Assembly: GCA_023548195.1 (NCBI GenBank) | Contig: JAJHZJ010000418.1 | Coordinates: forward strand, 1,520,417-1,584,416 | From: Bettongia penicillata ogilbyi | Taxonomy: Eukaryota; Chordata; Mammalia; Diprotodontia; Potoroidae | Reading direction: 5' to 3' | DNA length: 64,000 nucleotides | Shown: positions 44,320 through 57,059 of the stretch, piece by piece | Position numbering within the stretch: position 1 is the stretch's first letter | How the letters are laid out: each line of letters begins with the position of its first letter | Position numbers and translations under genes: made by a program | The notes under the pieces: generated by a model | Databases searched by the model: none | Told to the model about the DNA's origin: nothing | What the model saw: only the letters and a program-made list of their open reading frames with translations

Positions 44320-46290
44320 TTTGTTAGCTGTAGGCTCAGAATTTTACCTTTTACCCAGTTTCCACCAGTTTAGAATCTTGGCTATAAACTGTCTGTGGGG
44401 AAAAGAAAAGGACTTAGAAATAAGTCTACTTTTGCTATTCAGTTTATACCCATTTATGACTAAGGGGAAAGTAAATGATCAATAGAATACTTTTGTCCTA
44501 GATGAACATTGTCTCTGAAAAAAGTCCAGCCGCTTCCTAGCTTCAACCCCATTTAGGCCTGTGGTAGGAATGGTTATGAAAACAGTAAGAAAGCAGACTA
44601 CTTTTTGCAAGGTAGAAACCCTGCTTGCAAAGTATGATCAAGGGAAGTGTATAGAAGACACTTGTATCCTGAAAGCCCTTCTACCACCCTGAGGACTGAA
44701 GGGAAGGGGGAGGCCTATAAGACCCAATTTCCTGAGTCCATTTCAATCCCGCACAAGCTATAATGGACCATTTTGCTCTCTCTTAGCTTCTAGACAATTG
44801 AAACTAACATGGAGGGACCAGACATTAACTATGGCTCAGGGCGACCACAGTAAAGGGAAGAAGTTATAATAAATAGTATGTGCTTACTTCTGTATTCCAG
44901 GCCTAGGACCTAGAATTTTGTGTGATTTTGGTAGTCTTCTACTTCAACCCTAGCCCCTGTTCTGAAGAAGTAGTGTGACAACAAATTCAAAGTGAAAATA
45001 ATAGGTCTTTAGTAGAATTGATTATTTTCAAACATTCTTGCTTAGAGAGTAAGAACTTTGAATTGAAGATGTAAAAGCCAAGAGAAACCAAGAAAGGTGA
45101 ACATGTTTAATCAACTTCAAAGGGTAAATGATTGAATCTTTACATCCTGAAAATGGGAAAAGAATCATATAATGGAGAAAAACAAAAGAAAAAGAGTAGA
45201 AAGAATTCACTAAGGATGGAATGGGAGAAAAATAGGAAGGAATTTATGATTTCTCTTAATTGGGATACCACAGGAAAATATTATACAGATTCAGAGATGG
45301 AGTGTGAAGGAGTAGGGATCACTTGAACCTCACTATTTATTAAAGCAAAAGAATTAAGAATTAAAATACAAGAAATAATACTGAGAATTTATCTACTACA
45401 GGAGAAAGGATAAAGATAGGGACAGAATAGAAACAAATGAGCATATATAAAAAAAGATAAAGACAAAGGATAATATCCAGTGATTTGGGATTGGACTAAA
45501 GAAGTAGTAAGACTCTAGGTTTAGACTATTCTAACTATGGATGATTATATTTTATTTTGTTCCCTTCTCCCTTACTTTTTTCTCTTTTGAAGGGAATGGA
45601 GAGAGAAAGCAAATGTTATAATATAATATTATTATAACAACTAGAATAGTAAATGTGAATCGAATGAACTCACCCATAAAATGGAGCAAGGTGACAGAAT
45701 GGCTCAGAAAAAAAATCCAACAATTTATTGTTTAAGAAACACAAGTAAAATATAGGTTTGGAATAGAATTTAATCCTACTTCAGTTGAGTTTTAAAAAAA
45801 GAGTTGGCAAATATGATTTCAGACAAGGAAATAGCAAAAATGAAGATATGAGAGATAAATAAGTAAATTATTATTTCTGAAGGCACTAGTTAATTGAACT
45901 ATTACAAATGTTCACATACATATATGCATACATATAAATGTATAATACATGTGCATGTTTCTATAATTCATATACTGGATAGCATAGCATCTAAGGACTT
46001 AAAAGGAAAACAAAACAAAGTGTAGAGAGACCTAAACAATTATTAGAGTTGTTGCGGATTTCAATATTTTCTTTCAGACCTAAACAAATTAAACAAAAAA
46101 AAATAAAGGAGTTAAGGATATGAACAAAATCTTAGAAAAATGAGAGATGGTAGACTCTTAGAGACTATTGAATGAAAAGTAATCATTTTTGGCTTTGTAT
46201 GGCATATTTATTAAAACTGCATGATAGGGCATAAAGAAAAGGATACGTATTATTGTATCGGAAATTCCCTTTACAAAAGCAGGCAGTAAT
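44320..46290. other. AT-rich, no recognisable feature
   Basis: Many A-rich stretches. A microsatellite-like cacatacatatatgcatac lies near 45910. No genes seen. Confidence 0.4.
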
Positions 46291-46299
46291 TTCTTTACG

Positions 46300-46445
46300 A
46301 CCAATTGTCTTAGAGAGTTGCCTCATATACTAACAGTTTATTGACTTTCCAAGGGTAACACAGGATGTGTTGTATATAGAACTTCACCCTAGTCTTCCCA
46401 ATTCTGAGGCCAGATATCTATACACTATGCCATACTGTCTCTCTT
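46300..46445 (-). repeat. SINE/MIR fragment, antisense
   Basis: 'ttccaagggtaacacaggat', 'tcttcccaattctgagg' and 'tatgccatactgtctctct'. Confidence 0.55.
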
Positions 46446-46449
46446 AGGG

Positions 46450-47640
46450 CAGTAAAAATAAATATAAACAATCAAGAATGGCAGTAACATTATATACATT
46501 CTGTCTAATATACAAGTAAAAATTTAATCAATAAGGGAATTTTAAAGAAAGGATTGATGATATAATGCTGAATAATAGAGTATGTAGATAAAAAATGATA
46601 GAAACAATGAATAATTACATAAGAGAAGATAATAATAAAAAATAAACATACCAAAACTCATAAGATACAGCCAAAGTTGTTCTCAGGGGAAAATTTCTCT
46701 CTAAATTCTTATGTACTCAAAGGAAAGGAAAACGTCAATAAATTGAGCATGTAACAAAAAAAAAAAAACAAAAACAAAACACCTAGAAAGTCAAATAATA
46801 ACACCTCAACTAAAAATAGAAATCCAAAAAAAGTAAAAATATAAAAAAAAATTTAAATGAGATAAAACTATTTGATGCCCTCCCAAAACTTGTTTCATTC
46901 TCCTTATTCACTTCATCAGGTGTTAAGACTAAGGTAACTTTATGAAAGATAAGAAACACTGTTGGAGGAAAGGTTTATACATTTCTTAAGAGCATAGTGA
47001 TGGAATAGATACCAGTACTTAACACATAATGGATAAAGGACAAATAAACTATGAGAGGAAATGATTCATCAGTAATGGCCAATGGAAAGAGCAGCCTGCC
47101 TTTGGCTACAACACAGCTGCTTCCCATGGGGAAAACTGATGAAGCATATCAGCATCATTTGAATCACTGGCTCATTCATTTCCCTCTAATTCTTCTCCTA
47201 AAATAATCCCTTCTAAATTCCTTCACTATAAGCATATCTAGATAGAAATCAGAGTGAACAAACAATTATTTTTTTGCATCAAACTGAAAAGATCCTACAA
47301 AAAGCATAGAGTTCCCCAGTGCTTGAAGTGGTTGTCCCTTTGGCCCCAACTTGGCACCCCCCAAAAAGTCCTTGATCATTGAAAGAGTCTTCATCCCTCA
47401 GAAGAGAATTTGTTACTCTAATCGGGAAATATGCATTCACTTTCTTTTTATCCAGCTCATGGGATAATACATTTATTTAGAAATCAAAGGGTCTCTGAAA
47501 GTGTAAACAAAGGAATGGTAGATTTCCAAAAGGATAGAGGACCTCCATGAAGAAGCAAACATTCTTGGTTCCTTAACTAGAGGGGAGTAGATAACATCAA
47601 GCAGAAATTAAAGCTACTGAGATAGATTCTTCTGCTTCTG
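46450..47640. other. No recognisable feature
   Basis: AT-rich with A-runs near 46755 and 46840. Confidence 0.4.
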
Positions 47641-47659
47641 GTTCTACTACCTGAATCTT

Positions 47660-48215
47660 TTTGTTATTGTCAGTTGTTCCATTGAGTTTTATTCTTTGTG
47701 ACCCCATGGACCATAGTACATCAATCTCTTCCCTCCTCTAACTTTCAAAGTCTGTCCAAGCTCATGTTTGTTGTTTCCATGACCCTGTCTATCCATCTTA
47801 TCCTGTTCTGTCCCTTTTTCCTTTTGCCTTCAAGTTTTCCCCAAATCGGGGTCTTTTCCAATGAGTCCTACCTTCTCATTATGTTGCCAATGTATTTGTT
47901 TGAACTTCAGTATTTGACCTTTCAGTGAAAAGTCCGAGTTAATTTCTTTAAGTATGGACTGATTTGATCTCCTTGCTGTCAAAAGTCTTCTCCATCACCA
48001 CAATTTGAAAGCATCAGTTCTGTGACCCTCAGTCTTCCTTATAGTACAATTCTCCATTGCTACTAGAAAAACATGGCTTTGATTTTATGAACCTTTGTTG
48101 GCAAGGTGATGTCTGCTTTTCAGTATTCTGTCCAGATTTGCCGTAACTTTCCTTCAAATGTGTCCTTTGAGGGGAAAATCACCTCCAACCTTTATCGGTC
48201 TTGAGCCCCAGCATT
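47660..48215 (-). mobile_element. BovB/RTE LINE, 3' end, antisense
   Basis: Reads antisense with the landmarks of BovB: 'ctttgtgaccccatgga', 'gggtcttttccaatgagtcc', 'gatctccttgctgtcaaaag' and 'tcttctccatcaccacaatt', then 'acctttgttggcaaggtgat' and 'gtaactttccttc'. About 550 bp, truncated. The 76-codon frame at 47698-47928 is a chance frame across it. RTE machinery is the likely mobiliser of the SINEs here, whose tails share 'ggggtcacaaagag'. Confidence 0.88.
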
Positions 48216-48219
48216 CTTT

Positions 48220-48885
48220 GTACTTTTAGACTGTCTTATAGCTTTTCACAAGTTAGAAAGCCACATTCTCAATCATACCTCAAGAATCTCTTCTCAACAG
48301 GCTAGCTTTTGAGATAATCAAGTATAATGTGGAGATGGATGCAGTAAGAATCTCTCTACATCAAATCACAATGTATTTCTGATGAATATGTCAACAAGAA
48401 AAAAAAAGAGTGTGTGGTCTGTTATTGATTTTGACACATTGACCTTAAAAGGTTTATTAAACTCCTAATGTTTTTGAGTTCCTCAATCATCGGACCACCT
48501 GTCCTTAAGAACTTAATGAATCAAAGGGACCCTCAACTTACTTGAAACTTCTATTTTTCTAGATAGGGAAGGTCATAAGTTTTCCCCTTTGAATTTACTC
48601 AAATTTTGAAGTAGCTATTGAAATTAAAACCTTTTAGCAGACTTTCCCCTCTCACCTACCCATTATGTAATTAACATAGCCCTTCCCCATCCTACCCCTC
48701 TCAAGGCTTTTTTATGGTAGTGGTAACATTCATTAAAATGGCTGTTGAACACCAGACTCTAATGTTATTTCTCTAATTTGTGAAAATCAAAGGAGAAAGC
48801 TTTCCTTGAGCAACTCCACAACTTTATTCCCGAGGCAATCCCAAAGAGCTCTCACATCAATTAATACAATTTGTGGGTAGCTGTA
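48220..48885. other. No recognisable feature
   Basis: Nothing supportable. Confidence 0.4.
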
Positions 48886-48889
48886 AGTG

Positions 48890-49050
48890 ATGGTTAAATA
48901 AGCGGTGGACTAGGAAACAGGTGATTTGAATTCTAGTCTGGCTGCAATGATTTCATGACAGTATAACTTTGCTCAAGTTGCTTAATTCCTTAAGGAGACT
49001 TGACTTCCTAAATACAAAGAAGTTTCTTTACATTTTCAGTAAGATAGAAA
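48890..49050 (+). repeat. MIR-type fragment
   Basis: 'gcggtggactaggaaacagg', 'gatttgaattctagtctg' and 'tttgctcaagttgcttaatt'. Confidence 0.6.
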
Positions 49051-49189
49051 ATGTCAATAGATCTTAATGTCATTAATCCTATGGATCATTATATTTCTGA
49101 GTCCTTCTGTAAGACTGAGTTTTCTGTTATCACAAGGAGGTTGGACCACTTCTCTATGCCACTCCACCTCCATTTGGGCAGAATCAGTC

Positions 49190-49545
49190 AGAAATAACAC
49201 AGCCACAATTATTATCTTAATACTCTTTCTTGAGCACTTCAGAGGACCTACTGGGCCTCAAATTCTCTTGCTTCTGACCCCTCCTCTCTACCTCTACTGC
49301 CACCACTCTAGTTCAGACCCTTGTCTGGGTTGTCTAGAACTATTATAATAGCCTCTTAATTATTCTTTCTTCTTTTGGTGTCTCTCCTTTCCAATCCATT
49401 CTCCACAACCTTTATCTTTTCTACGCTGCAGCCAAACTAAAATGGCTGTATTCTCTGAATATATACTGCCTTTATGCATTGATGCATTTATATACACATT
49501 CTCTAAACCTATCCCACCCACCCACCAACTTCAGATATATTGTCC
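49190..49545 (+). repeat. L2 LINE fragment
   Basis: 'ccactctagttcagaccctt', 'gcctcttaattattctttc' and 'ctgcagccaaactaaaatgg': the L2 block also seen at 1650-1780. Confidence 0.75.
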
Positions 49546-49639
49546 CTGGTAAGTAATACAGATCTTTTTCTCTATGTCAAAATAGTAAGACCAAGGCTGA
49601 AATCTAGCTTGGACTCCTAACAGTCAGAGATTCTGAGTA

Positions 49640-49835
49640 GAGGCAGTGTGTTTTTGTGAGAAGAGTACTGGATTTGGAGTCTGGAGAGTTGGAGTCATAT
49701 CTTGGGTCTACTAATTACATCACTCAGCCCCTTTTGGCTTTAGCTTTTATTATTTTTTTTAAGCTGCAAAATTAGGAAACTGTACAGGTTAATTTCTAAA
49801 GTATCTTCCAGCCCCAGGTCTTATAATGCTAATGG
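49640..49835 (+). repeat. MIR-type fragment
   Basis: 'gagtactggatttggagtct', 'ggagtcatatcttggg' and 'cttccagccccaggtc'. Confidence 0.6.
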
Positions 49836-50039
49836 CTGAATCTGGAAAGCAGCCTGACTGTATCTGAGTAGTTTTTTTTCCCCTAATTGCAATTTTGTCC
49901 CTCAGGTAAACTGACCTCCTGCTCCAGAAAGAGTCCAAAATATAGCTAAGAAATACAAGTCATTCAGAAAGGGGAGACACAAAGCACACCTACTTTTTGT
50001 ATAGCCCTCTTATGGATCAGAGAAAAGCTTGTATAAAGT

Positions 50040-50250
50040 TTATGGGCTTTGATATGGAAAAGACCTTAGGGGTTATCAAGTCCAATCTTCCCTTTCACAT
50101 CTACCATTTTACAGATGAGAAAATTAAGTCACCAAGAGGATTAATTAGGTATCTCATGTAACACTACCAATAAGTGCTTAAGGTAAGATTTGAACCCAAG
50201 TTCTCCTGACTACAAGTCTGGTATCCTATTTATTACATAATGGAGCCTTT
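50040..50250 (-). repeat. MIR-type fragment
   Basis: 'cattttacagatgagaaaat', 'gatttgaacccaagttctcc' and 'tgactacaagtctggtatcc'. Confidence 0.7.
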
Positions 50251-50859
50251 CATGTTCCCCAACAAGGTCCCCATGTTCCATTTTTACCCTTCCCAAGCTC
50301 TGGAAGTTTTCTTGCTCTGATCCTTTCTCACTGATGATAGCCAAATCTGTCTGAAGTCATCAGGAGAATATTAAGATATACATGACCAATGTATGGATTG
50401 ATTTTGTGTGGTTATTTTTATGTTTTACAAGTGTAATGAGGGGTGCGTCACATGCATAGGATGCCTTAGATGGCTGGCATCTCTACATGGAGGACCATAG
50501 GAAGCAGATGGTATCTCCCTATCCAAGGTATTTTGTGTATGTGCTCTAGCACACTAGGAAGGTTTTTTTTTTTCTTTGTTTTGTTTTCATTTAGAGAAAG
50601 AGATTTGAGAGGAGATGGTAACTAATCATAGAGATAAGAAAAAGAGGAAAAAGGAGGAGCATAATAATATTTTTAAATATACAGAAGAGAACAGAAGGAT
50701 GTTCAGAAAAATACATAAACTAGAAGCAAAGTTTTGAAACTCACATGTTGAATTTATTATATTCTTTTTTTAATGTACGCTGTATGCATGATAAAGTCAT
50801 AACATCTTTTAAAGTTCTGTTTCTTTTCTTTTATGGAAATGGAAATTTAGCCCCTCTGT

Positions 50860-51115
50860 ACTTAAATTTCTTCATTTGCAAAGTGATGGAGTTGTTCTAG
50901 TTGGACTTTGAGAATCCCTCCAGTTTTAAATCTATGATCACATTCTCATTTCAGCCCCACAACAGCACTGTTCTGAGTACTACAGGTACTTTACAAGGTG
51001 GAAATTAAGGTTATCTGAATTTTCCATGGTCACATAGCTAATAAATGTCCAAGGCAGGATTGAAATCTATGGCTTTCTGATTCCAAGTCCCCTCTACACT
51101 ATATCTAGGACACTG
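50860..51115. repeat. MIR/THER-type fragments, both orientations
   Basis: A forward block ('gatggagttgttctagttgg') is followed by a reverse block ('ggtcacatagctaataaatg', 'tttctgattccaagtcccct'). Confidence 0.6.
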
Positions 51116-51119
51116 TCTT

Positions 51120-52180
51120 TCCTAAGGACACTTCCTTTCTAAAGCTTCCCCACCTATGGTAGAGAATTGAAAGAAAAATTTTGTGGACTGGGAGCTTCTT
51201 CTCATCCTTGTAAATCAAAGTCTTTGTGTTTGGAGAGTGAATGGCCAGGAGGCTACTGGTCTACCCATTTCACCTTCAGATCATGATAAGGCTCCCACTA
51301 TTATATAGGAGTTTTCTTGGGCAGAGGTGAAGCCTCATCCCTATGACCCAAGTTCAGGGAGAATAGACAATCTACACAAGCTGCTATCAAAGCAAGAGTT
51401 TTGTTTCCTGTGTTTTTGTAAACTGCTAGTCTCCAGGTCATGGTTACCATTTCTGAAGCTATGACTTGAGAGACTTCACCTCACCTGACAGGCAAATTTA
51501 ATGATTATGTGCTGTCCTAGGATAGGATCCTAACTAGGCCAGTCTGGCACCTCCGGCTTGATCTAGGAATAAAATGAAAAGTTCATTGAAGATCTGACAG
51601 TTATCAAAAGGAAATTTCCTTAGTCATAGTGCGGAAGAATATACAACAAGGATATTGAATGAGTATGCATCTTGATCCAAGTGAATGTGGTTTTCCTACC
51701 TCTCTGTTGCTCAAGGTGGTCTACAGGTCACAAGATTAATCTCAACTACCTAAGGTCTGCACCACTACTGCTCTCTCACAGAAAACAATCCCGGTGAGTG
51801 TGGGGTGAGGGGAGGGGTATCCTCTGATCCAGCTGTATCCTGGTCCATAACACCTGGATCTGGTGGAGGTCATTGTGAAATGCCCCCATGAGAGCCAAAC
51901 TATGCAGCAACACCCTTCCCAAGCCCTGGAATTTTGCTTGAGTATTGTCTTAGCCAAATCTGCCTGGGATGTCATTGGATCAGAAGAGTTATAAATTATC
52001 CCTTCCCTCCCACTACCCCCCCAGCTGGAATATTTGACCAACACTTGACCCTCTAAACTCCTCTGTCTTCTTAAGAACTCCCATGTAGAATCCCTAATCC
52101 TGTGGCAAGTCTAAGGCCACATTCATTCATTAATCTCCTACTAGGAAGATAAAAAGAAAAATAAGTCCCTTCCTTAAAGA
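51120..52180. other. No recognisable feature
   Basis: Contains a 100-codon antisense frame (51742-52044) without a domain or good splice sites. Confidence 0.35.
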
Positions 52181-52184
52181 AGCT

Positions 52185-52705
52185 TACATCCATGTCACCC
52201 CTATTCAGTTAACTCCAGTGGCTCCCTATCACCTCCAGGGTCAAATAAAAAATTCTGTCTTTCAATCCCTTTACAACATGACTTCTTCTTACCTTTTCAA
52301 CTTTCCAGCTCCTGGCAAACACCCTGAAATCCAGTGATACTAACCTCCTTGCTGTTACTTTCGAAAGAAACTCCATCACCTGACTCCAGATATTTTCATG
52401 GACTTTCCCCCTCCCTGGAATACACTTTCTCTTCATCTTCTTTTCCTGGTTTCTTTCAAGTTCCAGCTAAGATCCCACCTCCTGTGGGAAGCCTTTCCCA
52501 ATCCTCCTTTGTTTTAATGCCTTTCCTCTGTCTTATCGCTGATTTATCCTGTATATATCGTTTGTATGTAGTTGTTTGCTTGTTTTCAACCCCATTAGAC
52601 TTTGAAGTCCTTGAAAGTAGGGATTATTGTTTGCCTGTCTTTTTATAGGCACCATTCCTGATGCATGAGGCATGTAATAAATGTTTATTCATTAATTGAC
52701 TGACT
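52185..52705 (+). repeat. L2 LINE, well-preserved 3' end
   Basis: 'actccagtggctccctatca', 'ccctccctggaatacactt', 'tggtttctttcaagttccag', 'gtgggaagcctttcccaatc' and 'taataaatgtttattcatta', then 'gactgactga'. The 104-codon frame inside is not a gene. Confidence 0.92.
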
Positions 52706-53054
52706 GAAGTCAACCTGACTTCATTTACCACAAAAGTCTAAAGTTAAATTCAATTCTCACACTAATCCGTATCTCCTCCCCCTCCTACTTAAATATGAGT
52801 AGTGATAGCCTGTCAGCCTCAGGTATTTGGATTCAGTTACATCACCGGTGCTAGAAGGGGTCCCACTGTCACCACTGTCACATAAATAATAGGCCTTTCT
52901 TTTTAAAATACATTTTTTACTTATATCTTTTGTATTTGGACATCACAAAATTGCTCATTATCCTTCATCTCCCAGAGAGCCACCACATATAACAAATGAT
53001 ATTTTAAAGAAAAGACAAAGAAAACATAGCAAAACTGATAAACATATTTAAAAA

Positions 53055-53063
53055 ATCTGAAAT

Positions 53064-53097
<34 letters not shown>

Positions 53098-53117
53098 GTG
53101 TGTGTGTGTGTGTGAAA
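53055..53117. repeat. (TA)n(TG)n microsatellite
   Basis: About 20 bases of alternating tatata, then tacatata, then tgtgtgtgtg. Confidence 0.95.
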
Positions 53118-53374
53118 TCACATATATTTGTGATGTTTCATACCCATGGACCTCTCACCTCAGCAAAGTAGTAGAATGGAGATGTCTTCTCATATCTCTT
53201 CTAGAAGGAGCCATTTCTTACTCTTTGTAATTTTCTAAAATTCAATTTTTATTATTTTGTGATTCTAATTACATTGTTATAGTAATCATATACGTTATAT
53301 TCTTTACCATTGATTCAGTAAAAATTTTCGTGTTTTTCTTTATTCATCGTATTAGAAATTTCTTATTAATGGCC

Positions 53375-53470
53375 TCATTAGATTATGAGCTCCTTGAGAG
53401 CAGGAACTATTTTTTTTTTGTCTATGTGTGCATGATTAGTGCCTAGCACAGTGGCATTTTAGTCATTTAT
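53375..53470 (+). repeat. L2 3' tail fragment
   Basis: 'gattatgagctccttgagag' and 'gtgcctagcacagtggcat'. Confidence 0.75.
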
Positions 53471-53684
53471 TTGCATGATTTCAAATTGCTTTCCAAAATG
53501 GTTGTATTGATGTATAGCTCACTGATAATATATTTGCATGCCTATCTTCTCACAACCAACCCCTCCTTCAATTACTATTTCCATTTCCACTTTATGTCAT
53601 ATTTGCCAGTTTTCAGGATTTAAGGTGAAACCTCTGGGTTATTTTTATTTGTAATTCCCTTATTACTGGGGAATGGCTTTTGAG

Positions 53685-53865
53685 ATTTTGTGTATATACA
53701 GACACACATAGGCATAAATACACATATATTAATATACATGCATATATACATATATGCACACATATTTATACGTACATGCATATATACATGCATGCTCATA
53801 TGTGTGTATATTCCTGTACACACACTTAAATGCATGTATATATAGACATATAGAGAACTTTGATA
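53685..53865. repeat. TA/CA-rich microsatellite cluster
   Basis: Interrupted acacacat and atatacatgcata units. Frames here on both strands are composition artefacts. Confidence 0.8.
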
Positions 53866-54194
53866 CAAATATTTTCCCCCATTCAACCACTTCTCTTCTT
53901 AACCTAGATATATTAATTTTGCATGTGGAGAAGCTATACAAAAGCCTTTTAGTTTCATGCAATCAGAGTTGTCTATTTTATCTTCTTTCTGTCTTTGCCT
54001 CTGTCTCACCTCTGGTCAACAATACATCTTCTACACATAACAGTGAAATTTACTTATCTAATTTTTTAATGGTATATGATCTTTAATATTAAGGTTATGT
54101 TTCCATTTAGAGCATTTGTAGAATATGATGTAAAGTGTTGATCTGTGCCTAATTCATACAGTATTACTTTCTGGTTTTCCCCAGCAGTTTCATT

Positions 54195-54530
54195 AAAGAG
54201 TCAATAAACACTCCGTCAATAAACATTTTTTGAGCACATGCTAAGTATCAGGTTCTTTGTCAAGCCTTGGGGATACAAAGAAAAGCATAAGATAGTTCTT
54301 GCCTTTAAAGAGTCCACAATCTAAGGGGGGTGTGTGTGAGTGTGTGCGTGTGTGCGTGTGTGTGCGTGTGAAGACAACACATAAAAAATGAAGCTGCAAA
54401 AGGGTGGAAAAGTGGGAAGAAAGTATAATGAAGTCCTGATGGTAGGATGGGAAACGATATGAAGAAATGAGGGTTTCAGCACAGAAGGAAAAGTTTCCAG
54501 AAATCATGAAGTCCAGTAAAATAGCAGGAT
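54195..54530 (-). repeat. L2-type fragment interrupted by (GT)n
   Basis: 'gagcacatgctaagtatcag', 'ccttggggatacaaagaaaa' and 'agagtccacaatctaagggg', then (tgtgtg/tgcgtg)n at 54328-54370, then the purine-rich continuation. Same text order as at 62825-62945. Confidence 0.7.
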
Positions 54531-54854
54531 AGGAAATGACGAGCAGAATTCACTGCACAGCTTTTCTTCTCAGGCTCTTTCCTGTTTATTCTAATTTTTC
54601 CTTCTTTGATTAGTGCTCATCATACTTACTTATTCTCTCTTTAATTTTTGTATTCCACATGGAATTGAAGCTTCTGAGATACCTGTTTTGACTTTCCTCT
54701 TTTAAACAGTTTCTACGTTATTTTGTAGATCTTGCCCTGTCCCCATTTTATCTGTTTGCAAATGCCAGTTCTTACAAGTTAGAAAGGATAGAAGTCTTTA
54801 CCCCATGGTAGGAATTTTTCTGTATCACTGATTGCAATCTTTATTACTGCTATG

Positions 54855-54902
54855 TTAGGAGGCAGATAGGTGATATAGCAGATAGAGTTCTGGAATACTG
54901 GG
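54855..54902 (+). repeat. SINE head fragment
   Basis: 'aggaggcagataggtgatat' and 'agcagatagagttctgga'. Confidence 0.5.
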
Positions 54903-55204
54903 AAGGGAGGAGTAATTCCTAATGGCTTGTTATGTAAAAAACTTAACACAAATGCACTTATCAGAACAATTACAAGAAACTGAGCAGCCTCACCAGTAGT
55001 TAAATAGGCTGATTGCAGGGGCCATATTCTTTGTTGCTTCTTCCTATTCCTGGGTAGTATCTGGTGTAGCTTAAAGACACCATTTACTCAAAGGACAGAG
55101 ACATGGGCACAATGCTCTTGCCTCCCTGGCAGGCTCCTAAAACCTACTTTTTATATTCATCTAGCCTAAGAGGTCCCAGATTAATCCACCAATTATCATG
55201 TCTT

Positions 55205-55560
55205 GAGTCTCCTGTTTAATCTCTTCTTAGTATTTTTCCCCTTTTTTAATCCTTCTCCTGCCCACTAAATGTGGGCATCCCCTAAGGGTCTGTTGTGGGC
55301 TCTCTTTTCTTTCTTTACACTCCCATCTTTGGTGATATTTATCAGCTCCCATGATTTCAGTTATCATCTTTATGTAGATGACTCCAAAATTTGTATATAA
55401 CTATAATGTTCTGATTCTCATACCTCTATCAACAATCACCTGCTGATCACCTAGATGTTCCATCAACATTTCAAATTCAACTTGTCTAAAAGAGAATTTA
55501 TAGTATTTTCTTCAAATATATCTCTACCAATTATTTTTTTCCTAGTTCTTAGTCCAGTTG
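55205..55560 (+). repeat. L2 LINE, internal part
   Basis: 'ggtctgttgtgggctctctt', 'tcagctcccatgatttcagt' and 'tatgtagatgactccaaaat', then 'cacctagatgttccatcaac'. Corresponds to an L2 coding region but has stops. Confidence 0.75.
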
Positions 55561-55569
55561 TCTTTCTTT

Positions 55570-55800
55570 ATACACTGTTGCTATTGTTGATTCTCAAAAA
55601 GGACCAATGAACTTAGCAGGGTGGTATCTTGACTTGCAAGTGAGTTGGATTTAAGTGAGGCAGGGCCATGCAAAGTCATCACCTCACTCTGTCCTCCACA
55701 GTCAATGGAGTTCAATGGCATGACATAGGTCAGGATGACTGTCAATAGCCCTGGATGCAGTGGGAGACTTTTAAAGCTAACTAGTTATTTTCCAGGTCTG
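55570..55800 (-). repeat. Long-tail SINE fragment, antisense
   Basis: 'gttgattctcaaaaaggacc', 'gcaagtgagttggatttaag' and 'gcaaagtcatcacctcactc' form the reverse complement of the tail type found at 36000-36120. Confidence 0.75.
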
Positions 55801-56050
55801 AGTTTGTCTTAGGCAATGTCCATTCAATAATTGAAGGCTAGGTAAGAATTAAAACAAAAGATAGCCTGGTTTGCCTTCACAAAAGAATCAATCTGGGAGT
55901 TCCTTTACGTTGACTCCCCATACATTAACTTGGCACAGAGTAGGGGCTTAAATGTTTGTTTAATTGAATTTATTTGTAAAATTAGGAGAGGATGGCACCA
56001 ATGCTGTGAATTAGTTCTGGGCTAAACTAGTCTGTTTTTGTTCAGTCACG

Positions 56051-56291
56051 TTCAGCTAGGTGGTGTAAGTAGATAGAATGCCAGACTTGGAATCAGGAAG
56101 ACCTGAGTTCAAATCCAGCCTCAGACACTTACTAGCTGTGTAAACCCTGGGCAAGTCACTTAACTTTGTTTGCTTGTTTCCTCATCTGTAAATGAGCTGG
56201 TGAAGGAAAAGACAAACCACTCCACATCTTTGCCAAGAAAACCTCAAATGGGGTCACAAAAAGCTGAACTCAACTGAAATGACTAAATGAC
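56051..56291 (+). repeat. tRNA-derived SINE with RTE-like tail
   Basis: 'cagctaggtggtgtaagtag', 'gagttcaaatccagcctcag', 'cttactagctgtgt', 'gggcaagtcacttaact' and 'gagctggtgaaggaaaag', then 'ggggtcacaaaaagc' and an A-rich end. Near full length. Confidence 0.92.
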
Positions 56292-56544
56292 AAAAAATCA
56301 AAAGCTTATTTGCCTCTTTTCTGAGAATGTGGTTCTGAGGCATGTTGTTATCTCTGCTTTCTTATGGCAACATATAGAGAAGTTGACATTTCTCACATCC
56401 TTGATATAACTGGAAGGTAAGGTACCTGACAAATGAGTGGGGATGCTTGGAATGAAGCTGAGAACCTTACCTGAACTCTGATTATATTATAAGGACAACT
56501 ACACAATCTTAACAGTTGACAAAGAAACACAAAACAATAATAAC

Positions 56545-56715
56545 TCACTTTTCTAAAGCACTTTGAGTTTTACAAAGTGCTTTCCCTATTACAACCAAGA
56601 TAAGAAAACTGAGTTCAAGGAATCTGTTACTTTCTCATGGTCACACAATAAGAGTCACAGTCAGGATTCAAATTCAGGTCCTGCCAACTACAAGTTCGGT
56701 GTTCTTTCTCCTATG
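56545..56715 (-). repeat. MIR/THER-type fragment, antisense
   Basis: 'aaagcactttgagttttaca', 'catggtcacacaataagagt' and 'attcaaattcaggtcctgcc'. Confidence 0.75.
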
Positions 56716-57059
56716 ATGCTGTTTTTTCTAGAAGATCCCTTCTTGTTCTGACATTCCATGTTTCAATCTTTGAAGACATCATCTTACTTATGTAAATGGA
56801 GTTTTTTGTATTAAGCAAAAACAATTTACTTTAATCCCAATGAAAGAACTCTTTCATTATAAGAAAACATATATACCAATGCAGATTCTTTTTGTTAGCA
56901 TAGTTTATTCTGCACTGATATGTGAGCAGAGTAGAACTCATTCAACTGAAAGAAAACACCTGGGCTCCATAAAAATAAGCCTTTCAAGTATTTTTCAAGG
57001 GAAATTTCTGTTTTAGAACGGAAAAAAAATGGGTGGTTTGAGGGGGAGAGGAGGGTGTG

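Noticed and set aside
52334..52648. 104-codon plus-strand frame
   Set aside because: Falls entirely within a well-preserved L2 3' end.
53620..54086. Cys/Tyr-rich frames on both strands
   Set aside because: Produced by TA/CA microsatellite sequence.
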